The notes under the pieces: generated by a model
The model's database searches: none
What the model was told of the DNA's origin: nothing
The model's input: the letters and a program-made list of their open reading frames with translations, nothing else
Translations under genes and position numbers: made by a program
Shown here: one piece after another, positions 1 to 5,126 of the stretch
Numbering within the stretch: position 1 is the first letter of the stretch
How the letters are laid out: the number at the start of each line of letters is the position of its first letter
NCBI GenBank assembly: GCA_905207535.1
Contig: CAJLLX010000106.1
Coordinates: 1 to 6,347, forward strand
DNA length: 6,347 bases
Direction of reading: 5' to 3'
From: an uncultured Muribaculaceae bacterium
GTDB taxonomy: Bacteria > Bacteroidota > Bacteroidia > Bacteroidales > Muribaculaceae

Positions 1-90
1 CGAGGGCGCAGTGGGCGGCGACGGGCGAGGGCTGATCCGGCTCGGGAGGGAGCCTGCATAACTCGCTCCGCTATCGATTCGCTCAAACAT
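1..90. other. GC-rich edge segment with hairpin, possible dispersed intergenic repeat
   Basis: This stretch is much richer in G and C than the A/T-rich sequence that follows from about 100 onward. It contains a small perfect hairpin, GGCTC (39-43) and GAGCC (50-54) around a GGGAGG loop. A second part has two CGCTC motifs around the palindrome ATCGAT (73-78). It is open in several frames at once. On the plus strand, one frame reads from the window edge to a TAA at 59-61 and another to a TAA near 117. On the minus strand, an ATG at 88-90 stays open to the edge. All the resulting peptides are Arg/Pro/Ser/Gly-rich, which fits low-complexity DNA better than a gene. It could be the tail of a plus-strand gene or a repeated intergenic element; the sequence alone does not decide. 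Confidence 0.3.
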
Positions 91-120
91 CCGCCGGCTT
101 TCCCCTTAATCCTTTAAAGG

Positions 121-147
121 TGCGAAAAGGGTGAAATGATGCGAAAA
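121..147. repeat. Two direct repeats TGCGAAAA, 19 bp apart
   Basis: TGCGAAAA occurs at 121-128 and again at 140-147, so the copies start 19 bp apart, near two helical turns. They lie directly upstream of the promoter-like element at 162-192, and next to the palindrome CCTTTAAAGG at 111-120. Such placement would suit a regulator site or an A-rich upstream promoter element, but this is inference. The repeats are short and could be chance in a purine-rich stretch. Confidence 0.3.
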
Positions 148-161
148 AGTAGGGATGGGGG

Positions 162-192
162 TTGGTGGAATCGGGGAAATGTTGTAAATTTG
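162..192 (+). promoter_or_regulatory. Bacteroidota-type promoter-like element (distal)
   Basis: TTG at 162-164 is followed after 20 bp by TAAATTTG at 185-192, a perfect match to the Bacteroidota -7 consensus TAnnTTTG at the usual spacing from the -33 TTG. Transcription would start at about 197-200 and run rightward into tRNA-Gln, whose 5' end is about 75 nt further on. No open reading frame of note lies between, so it is probably an upstream promoter of the tRNA or of a short leader transcript. Confidence 0.5.
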
Positions 193-231
193 CAGTGCTT
201 TAGAGGAAGCGCTTATTTATTCCCCTGAATA

Positions 232-262
232 TTGACTGGGAGACTAAATGGCGCAGATTTTG
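232..262 (+). promoter_or_regulatory. Promoter-like element next to tRNA-Gln (proximal)
   Basis: TTG (within ATTGAC) at 232-234, a 20-bp spacer, then AGATTTTG at 255-262, which keeps the TTTG half of the Bacteroidota -7 box but lacks the leading TA. Initiation would fall near 268, only a few nucleotides before the mature 5' end of the tRNA at 274, which is a typical arrangement for tRNA genes. The -7 match is weaker than that of the distal element, but the position is better. Confidence 0.4.
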
Positions 263-273
263 GGCATAGGGAT

Positions 274-344
274 TGTCTTATGGTGTAATGGTAGCACTGC
301 AGTTTTTGGTTCTGCCTGTCCAGGTTCGAATCCTGGTAAGACAA
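274..344 (+). tRNA. tRNA-Gln (anticodon UUG)
   Basis: The cloverleaf can be drawn by hand. The acceptor stem TGTCTTA (274-280) pairs with TAAGACA (337-343), with discriminator A344. The D stem is 283-286 with 294-297, with GG in the loop. The anticodon stem 299-303/311-315 encloses a 7-nt loop with anticodon TTG at 306-308, reading CAA and probably CAG glutamine codons. The variable loop is 316-319. The T stem CCAGG (320-324)/CCTGG (332-336) surrounds the canonical TTCGAAT loop. The 3' CCA is not encoded, because the bases after A344 are CTC, so it must be added after transcription. The innermost anticodon-stem pair (303/311) is a T-T mismatch. The gene is 71 nt, stands alone, and is followed by a strong terminator. 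Confidence 0.95.
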
Positions 345-347
345 CTC

Positions 348-400
348 ATAAGAAAATGACAGCCAGTCGGCGCAAGGCCGATTGGCTGTCTTTCTTTATC
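348..400 (+). terminator. Strong, probably bidirectional terminator between tRNA-Gln and the protease operon
   Basis: A 14-bp stem is formed by GACAGCCAGTCGGC (358-371) and GCCGATTGGCTGTC (377-390), with one G-U pair and a 5-nt GCAAG loop. On the plus strand it is followed by TTTCTTTAT (391-399), ending tRNA transcription 14 nt after the mature 3' end. On the minus strand the same hairpin is followed by ATTTTCTTAT (357 down to 348), so it can also end the leftward transcript of the two proteases, whose last stop codon is at 484-486. The two units converge on it. Confidence 0.85.
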
Positions 401-415
401 TAATAGCATGTTTCC

Positions 416-469
416 GATATCCGCTGCGCCGGATGGCTTTCAGTCTCATTTTTAATGTTTTCGGATATC
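416..469 (-). repeat. Inverted repeat in the 3' untranslated region of the downstream protease gene
   Basis: GATATCCG (416-423) and CGGATATC (462-469) are perfect inverted repeats 38 nt apart, in the roughly 90 nt between the protease stop codon and the terminator. A competing smaller hairpin uses ATCCG (419-423) with CGGAT (430-434). The two folds exclude each other. A role in mRNA 3'-end stability is possible but is only inferred. An 8-bp match of this kind could be chance. Confidence 0.3.
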
Positions 470-483
470 TTAGGGGGAACGTC

Positions 484-2748
484 TTACTGTCGGATGGCGA
501 CTTTGAGGGTATGGGTGGCGCCGTGGGAGTCGGTGGCTACCAGCAGGTAGATGCCGGGGGGAAGGGTGGAGCTGTCAAGGCACACGTCGGCTCCGGAGGC
601 GCTTTGCGATGAGGCTCCGGAGGCGCTATGTGAGGATGTCGTGCCGGAGGTGTGGATGAGGGCGAGGGTGCCATCGGGGCTGAGGAGGCGCACGGCGGTT
701 AGGGGGAGAGTGGGATGGCTGATGATAAGGGTGGAGCCATCCTGTCGATAAGATATCTCCGAGGGTGTGAGAGCGATCGGGCTGAGGCCGGTGGTGCGGG
801 CAGCTTCGAGGCCGGCGTAGGAGTCGAGGAGGCCGCGGCCCCATTGGGGGTTGTCGGGGTTGACGGTGGGGATGCTGTTGGTGTCGTGGATGATGCGGAG
901 GACGTCTTTGCCGTTGAGGGCGGGTTTGGCCTGGAGCCAGAGGGCGATGACGCCGGCGGTGAAGGGCGACGACATGGAGGTGCCTTGGGCGGGAATCCAG
1001 TAGTAGTCGCGGCCGTTGGCGTGATGGTGGATGGTGCCGTAGCGGGTGATGTAGCCGGGATTAGCTTCGGTGAAGTACGACGAGAAGGAGGAGACAAGTT
1101 GCGCTCCCGGAGCGCAGACGGTGGGGAGGGGAGTGCCGTCGGGAGCGGTGCCGTAGCTGCTGAAGTAGCTGACGTCGCCGATGGGCAGTTTGGCGGTGTA
1201 GTTGAGTGTTTCGCCGGAGAGGAGCGAGAAGGAGTTGGCGGTGTTCATCGATCCCACGCCGATGGCGCCGGGACTGAAGATGAAGTCGTTGATGGTCTGG
1301 CGGTTGACGGGTACTACAATGCCCGGCGACCGGTCGTAATGCGCTGTGAAATAGATCCCTTCGGTGGCGAATGCTTCGAGGGTGGTGCCTACTGCGGGGG
1401 GCACGGCTTCAAATCCGAGGAGATAGTGGGCTTCTGACTGTGTTTCTGCGGTGCGGTCGTGGTATGATGAGGTGATGGTGGCCATGTAGCGATGGTTTTC
1501 GGGGTTGAGTTCGCATGCCACATGCATGTAGCCTTCGAGTTCGGCCGGCATGGCCACCCGGGGGATAGATCCGAACCTGTCGGTATACTCGTCGGAGCAA
1601 ACGACACATTCGTAGACCCCGGCCGCCGGGTCGAGGGGCAGCTCAATGGGGGTGATGGTGTGCGATCCGTGGGCTTCCTGGGCGAGGATGCGGAGCGTGA
1701 ACGGCTCGGCGCCGGACGACCATACGTCGACCGAGCCCGATAGTTCGGTGATATAGCGGTCGGGGTAATCGCGGAAATATGTGCGCAAGCAGGGCGACTG
1801 CTCGGTGGTGGTATTGGTGACGTATCCATCGCGGCGGGCGTCGTTGCCGGCAGAGATGCACACTGCCGCCTCATCGGTGAGCATGTCTATGTACTGATTG
1901 AAGAGCGACGTGCCGTCGTGAGGGCCGAGGGTCGAGGAGATGGATATGTTGACCACTGCCGGACGGCCTACCTTCTTGGCGTAGGCTATCACCTCCTCAC
2001 ATCCGGCGAGCAGATAAGTGTCGTAGAGCGGCGAAGTGGTGGCTACGATTTCCGCCCCGGGGGCCACGCCCTGCATGCCGTCGGCGGTGTAGCTGCCCGT
2101 AAGGATGCCGGCCACATGGGTGGCGTGAAACTCATTGGTGTTGTCGGTGGTCCATTCGCTGATCTCCGACCCGCTTTCGAGGACCACAGGCGAGGGGGCC
2201 TCGAGGGTGTAGTTGACCAGTTTTACAGTGCGCGGCGTGCCGTCTTCGGCCAGGAAATTGGGATTATTGGGGTCGAAGCCCGTGTCGCAGAAACCTACCA
2301 CCACACCCGTGCCGTCGAGCGCCGTGCCATCCTGGAGCGAGGCTACAGTCTGCGGCAGAGTGCAGAAAGTGCGCGCATGGTCGAGCGATGGGCTGGCACA
2401 CGCGTGCGATTCGAGGCGCCGTATGCCATGCGTCCCGGCCAGCTCGCTGAGCCGCTCATAGGGGACAGTGGCGAGCACTATGGTGCCTCGGCGGTGGAGC
2501 TCCGTGGCGAAATCGGGGAGCTGCTGCTCCGGCGAGTCGACGCGGAGGATGACCGGCACATGTATTTCGTTTTCTTCCTCGCTATCGGCGCGCTCAGCTG
2601 GCGCCTTCAGGGGCGACGATTGAGGTTCGTGGCTCATCATGAAGCGGAGCGAGGGGGAGATGCTTGCTCCGGTCCCTTCGGCAGCCGCCGGGAAAAGTGA
2701 AAGTATGAAAGCCGCAGCGAGCGGGAGGAAAAAGGAGAATCTTGACAT
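484..2748 (-). CDS. Secreted subtilisin-like (S8) serine protease with T9SS-like C-terminal domain (second gene of pair)
   Basis: This 754-residue S8 family endopeptidase is probably exported to the periplasm and possibly on to the cell surface. The ATG at 2746-2748 gives a good signal peptide, with a hydrophobic core at about 7-20 and a likely cut after AAA23. Residues about 61-125 resemble an I9-type propeptide. The catalytic domain spans about 145-655. Asp155 lies in DTGFD, His208 in HATHVAGI, oxyanion Asn302 in SAGNDA and Ser591 in the canonical GTSMSSP. The 289 residues between Asn302 and Ser591 (66 in subtilisin BPN') hold an insert domain with a CxxC pair (Cys381/Cys384). Residues about 660-754 resemble a T9SS type A sorting domain (motif LPPGIYLLVATD, then LKVAIRQ), interrupted by a Ser/Gly/Ala-rich repeat. 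His208 is followed by Ala where HGTHVAG is usual, so activity is likely but not certain. It lies 40 nt downstream of its homologue, with no clear ribosome binding site or promoter of its own, so it is probably co-transcribed. Confidence 0.92.
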   Translation of the reverse strand: MSRFSFFLPLAAAFILSLFPAAAEGTGASISPSLRFMMSHEPQSSPLKAPAERADSEEENEIHVPVILRVDSPEQQLPDFATELHRRGTIVLATVPYERLSELAGTHGIRRLESHACASPSLDHARTFCTLPQTVASLQDGTALDGTGVVVGFCDTGFDPNNPNFLAEDGTPRTVKLVNYTLEAPSPVVLESGSEISEWTTDNTNEFHATHVAGILTGSYTADGMQGVAPGAEIVATTSPLYDTYLLAGCEEVIAYAKKVGRPAVVNISISSTLGPHDGTSLFNQYIDMLTDEAAVCISAGNDARRDGYVTNTTTEQSPCLRTYFRDYPDRYITELSGSVDVWSSGAEPFTLRILAQEAHGSHTITPIELPLDPAAGVYECVVCSDEYTDRFGSIPRVAMPAELEGYMHVACELNPENHRYMATITSSYHDRTAETQSEAHYLLGFEAVPPAVGTTLEAFATEGIYFTAHYDRSPGIVVPVNRQTINDFIFSPGAIGVGSMNTANSFSLLSGETLNYTAKLPIGDVSYFSSYGTAPDGTPLPTVCAPGAQLVSSFSSYFTEANPGYITRYGTIHHHANGRDYYWIPAQGTSMSSPFTAGVIALWLQAKPALNGKDVLRIIHDTNSIPTVNPDNPQWGRGLLDSYAGLEAARTTGLSPIALTPSEISYRQDGSTLIISHPTLPLTAVRLLSPDGTLALIHTSGTTSSHSASGASSQSASGADVCLDSSTLPPGIYLLVATDSHGATHTLKVAIRQ
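589..636 (-). repeat. Tandem 24-bp repeat coding for SSHSASGA / SSQSASGA
   Basis: Two adjacent 24-bp units, 589-612 and 613-636, match at 21 of 24 positions; the first 15 bases (GGCTCCGGAGGCGCT) are identical. They encode residues 705-712 and 713-720 of the downstream protease, SSHSASGA and SSQSASGA. This makes a flexible loop inside the C-terminal sorting-like domain. The homologous upstream protease has only a short loop here, so this looks like a lineage-specific expansion by slippage or unequal exchange. Confidence 0.85.
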
Positions 2749-2788
2749 ACGCAGTGGTAGATGAAATAGATGGAAGATGGGCTGTGGA

Positions 2789-5014
2789 TCAGCGAAGTAC
2801 CTTTACAACCGACGAGCGGACGCTACCGGCCACCGAGACGAAGTAGACGCCCTTGGCGAGCGACGAAAGGTCGATCTCCGTGCTGTCGGTGGCGGCATGA
2901 GCCGTCATCTGCATAACACCGGCGGCATCGAAAACGTTTATTTTCAGCGCATTTTCGCCCGGCGCGTACACCTTGAAGCGGCCGTCGCCGGCAGGAGTCA
3001 CGGCGATGCTGCTGTCGTCGGTAGCGACCACGCCGTGGAGCGAATTGAGCTCGTACGCGGCCTTGACAGCCTCAATGGGGCAGATTTTGCCCGATCCGGC
3101 GTTGGCTCCCTGCCCATCTATGGGGAGCGCCGTGTCGTGGAGGATAGTGCGGATGGCGTCGGAGCTCAGGTCGGGATTGGCTTGCAGCATCAGCGCCACC
3201 ACCCCCGCACAGAATGGCGAAGCCATGGAGGTGCCGCCCATCTGAGTGACGTAGTGCTTCTTTCCGGCGGCATCGGTGATGGCGTCGACCTTCGGATAAT
3301 CCTCGGCATACTTCGTGTCGTAGGAGAAGAGGTCGGTCATGGCGCCGTTGAGCGTCGAGAAGATGAGATGGCCCGGGGTGACCACATCGGGCAGCAGTCG
3401 GCCGTCGGCCAGACGTCCCCACGACGAGGTGGAGGTCACCTTGCCGAGCTCCTCGACGGTGTAGGGCGATTCCGGCACATTGCGGATGGCGTAGGATCCG
3501 GCCACGATGATATTTTTGCCGCAGCAGATATTCGAGATGGTGCCGTCGGAGGTAGGAGCGGCAATCCACTCCTTGCCGTAGTTGCTGAAGGCCAGGCAGT
3601 CGTTCTCATTGTAGATGAAGACCCGCTTGCCCGGCTCGCCTTTGACGCGCACCAGCGCCACCACGCGCTTCTGCAGCTCCTCGCTGCGCGAAGTGAGATA
3701 GGCCCTCAGTTCGCAGCGGTATCGGCCCGAGGCGGCGTCGAGGCCCCGTCGGCCGCCGAGATATCCGTTGGAATAGTTGGTGCGGAACGGCTCCACATCG
3801 GTGGGTTTCTTTTTGAGTTCGCCCATGTAGGCGCGCCCGGTGCCGATATACGACGGCGTGTCGCCCTCGGGCACGGGATGCACGTAGAGCGGCTCGTCGG
3901 GGTTGTCGAGATCTACCAGGACAAACTCCACCTCCACCGGCGTCGCATCCTCCGACCATACGTCGATGTGGCCAAGCCCCTGCGAGAGCACATTGGAGGT
4001 GTAGAGGGCATTCTCAGTAGCCTCGAGGGCGGTCTGGATCATCGGATTCTCCTCGCTGAAGGTGCCTGTGACGGCAATGGGGAGCGACCCCTCGTTGCCG
4101 GCGGCCATCACCACCGTGAGCCCCTCGCGCCCGGCCATATCGTTGAGCATCGCCGAGAAGGTGTCCGAGCCATCGTGCGGTCCCCAGCTTGTGCCCTGCG
4201 AGATATTGATGACGCACGGTTGCCCCTTCTCCTGCGCGAGATTGTAGATCTGCTCCATCCCCGCGATGATATTGGCCTCGGTGAGGATGCCCGAAGCGAT
4301 GGCGATGTCGCTCTCAGGCGCCACGCCGCTATAATCGACATTGCCGTCGGACAGCGGCGCGTTGCCGGCCATGATGCCGAGCACATGCGAGCCGTGGGTC
4401 ATGATGGCGTAGTCGTAGCCGAAGCTCTCGATCTCCTCGGGAGTGGTGTGGATCAGCGAGCCCGACGAAGCCGGATACATGGCGATCAGCTTGATGCGTG
4501 TGTTGCCCTCGTCGTCGCGGTACATGATGTGACTGGTGTCGAATCCGCGGTCCACGATGCCCGTCAGCACCCCTTTGCCGGTAAACGGTGTGCCGGCGAC
4601 AGCCTCACCGGCGTGCAGAGCGTCCACGCCCGTCTCTGTGCGGGCCAGATTGTTGAGCGGCTTCACCTCCGAGTCGAGGCTGAGGCTCACCACCCCCTTG
4701 CAAAGCGCCATTTGCTCCACCGCATCCACCGGCGCTGTGGCGATAAGTCGGCGCCCCATGCGCAGACTCACCTCCAGCCCCATCTCGGCAAGCTTATCGG
4801 TGGGCGTGTCGTCGGCCTCAAGGGTCATCAGCACCGTCACACGGCCTGCCTCGGCCTGATTGGCGGCAACCTTGCGCTGTGCCTCCGGGCGCATCTGCTC
4901 CAGGCGTGCGGCATCGCGCAGACTGAGGGTGGTTTGCCCTGCGGCGGGCAATGAAATAAGCATCGAGCCGGCAGCGACGGCTATGTATAGCGGTTTGAGT
5001 AGAGTCATTTGCAT
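2789..5014 (-). CDS. Secreted subtilisin-like (S8) serine protease with T9SS-like C-terminal domain (first gene of pair)
   Basis: This S8 family endopeptidase has 741 residues from the ATG at 5014 (MQMTLLKPLY); the ATG at 5008 is equally possible and gives 739. The frame is open to an earlier ATG at 5074. That codon sits in the loop of the preceding gene's terminator and ahead of the likely promoter, and it would bury the signal peptide. From 5014, the signal peptide has its hydrophobic core at about 8-22 and a likely cut near AAG26. An I9-like propeptide covers about 57-120. The catalytic Asp155 is in VDRGFD, His207 in THGSHVLGI, oxyanion Asn307 in AAGNEG and Ser596 in GTSMASP. A 289-residue stretch lies between Asn and Ser, exactly as in the downstream homologue. 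Residues about 670-741 resemble a T9SS type A sorting domain (IDLSSLAKGVYFVSVAG, ending KVLR). Arg after the catalytic Asp is unusual, since Thr or Ser is common. All catalytic residues are present, so I expect an active enzyme. Its substrate is unknown. Confidence 0.92.
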   Translation of the reverse strand: MQMTLLKPLYIAVAAGSMLISLPAAGQTTLSLRDAARLEQMRPEAQRKVAANQAEAGRVTVLMTLEADDTPTDKLAEMGLEVSLRMGRRLIATAPVDAVEQMALCKGVVSLSLDSEVKPLNNLARTETGVDALHAGEAVAGTPFTGKGVLTGIVDRGFDTSHIMYRDDEGNTRIKLIAMYPASSGSLIHTTPEEIESFGYDYAIMTHGSHVLGIMAGNAPLSDGNVDYSGVAPESDIAIASGILTEANIIAGMEQIYNLAQEKGQPCVINISQGTSWGPHDGSDTFSAMLNDMAGREGLTVVMAAGNEGSLPIAVTGTFSEENPMIQTALEATENALYTSNVLSQGLGHIDVWSEDATPVEVEFVLVDLDNPDEPLYVHPVPEGDTPSYIGTGRAYMGELKKKPTDVEPFRTNYSNGYLGGRRGLDAASGRYRCELRAYLTSRSEELQKRVVALVRVKGEPGKRVFIYNENDCLAFSNYGKEWIAAPTSDGTISNICCGKNIIVAGSYAIRNVPESPYTVEELGKVTSTSSWGRLADGRLLPDVVTPGHLIFSTLNGAMTDLFSYDTKYAEDYPKVDAITDAAGKKHYVTQMGGTSMASPFCAGVVALMLQANPDLSSDAIRTILHDTALPIDGQGANAGSGKICPIEAVKAAYELNSLHGVVATDDSSIAVTPAGDGRFKVYAPGENALKINVFDAAGVMQMTAHAATDSTEIDLSSLAKGVYFVSVAGSVRSSVVKVLR

Positions 5015-5032
5015 GTGATAACGTATTGTGAA

Positions 5033-5064
5033 CAAGTAAACAAATGTACGTAAAATAATCCAAA
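5033..5064 (-). promoter_or_regulatory. Promoter region of the two-protease operon
   Basis: Reading leftward, TACATTTG (5048 down to 5041) matches the Bacteroidota -7 box TAnnTTTG perfectly, but no TTG lies at the normal -33 distance. An alternative pairs TTTG (5064 down to 5061) with TTTACTTG (5040 down to 5033) over a 20-bp spacer; this has better spacing but a weaker -7 box. Either would start transcription at about 5027-5036, just ahead of the ATGs at 5014 and 5008. The 5' leader is short and has no Shine-Dalgarno-like sequence. Confidence 0.5.
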
Positions 5065-5088
5065 GAGGCGGCATGCACAGCCGCCTCT
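5047..5088 (-). terminator. Hairpin terminator after the transglutaminase-like gene
   Basis: On the minus strand, AGAGGCGGC (5088 down to 5080), a 7-nt loop, and GCCGCCTCT (5072 down to 5064) form a perfect 9-bp GC-rich stem. A T-rich stretch (TTGGATTATTTTA) follows. It begins 38 nt after the stop codon of the transglutaminase-like gene and separates that unit from the protease operon, whose promoter lies immediately beyond. On the plus strand a run of six T (5094-5099) follows the hairpin after a few bases, so it may also work in that direction, although no plus-strand gene is seen here. Confidence 0.7.
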
Positions 5089-5126
5089 GAGAGTTTTTTA
5101 AGAATTTTATGCCGAAAATTTAAGCT

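Noticed and set aside
1..90. A small minus-strand gene starting at the ATG at 88-90 and running off the left edge
   Set aside because: The product is Ser/Pro/Arg-rich low complexity, there is no ribosome binding site or good promoter, and overlapping plus-strand frames are equally open.
274..400. tRNA-Gln as the attachment site of an integrated element
   Set aside because: I saw no second copy of the tRNA 3' end, no integrase gene and no mobile-element genes in the window.
382..612. A 76-codon plus-strand frame beginning in the terminator after tRNA-Gln
   Set aside because: It starts within the 3' arm of a terminator hairpin and overlaps the end of the protease gene on the other strand, with a Gly-rich product and no homology that I can see.
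1606..1617. CxxC pair in the insert domain of the downstream protease as a zinc-binding site
   Set aside because: There is only one CxxC, with no second nearby Cys/His pair that clearly completes a site. In an exported protein a disulfide is at least as likely, so no function is claimed.
715..2700. Several plus-strand open frames (715-1437, 1918-2700) opposite the downstream protease
   Set aside because: They are low-complexity Gly/Val/Arg-rich translations with no signal peptide, no promoter and no family resemblance, so they are shadows of the real gene.
2777..4954. A very long plus-strand open frame opposite the upstream protease
   Set aside because: It lies wholly antisense to a clear S8 protease and encodes a His/Arg/Gly-rich product with no recognisable motif. 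Long antisense frames are expected in GC-rich genes with biased third positions.
5015..5126. Riboswitch or long regulated leader before the protease operon
   Set aside because: The likely leader is only about 15-25 nt; the structured part upstream is explained by the terminator of the preceding gene.
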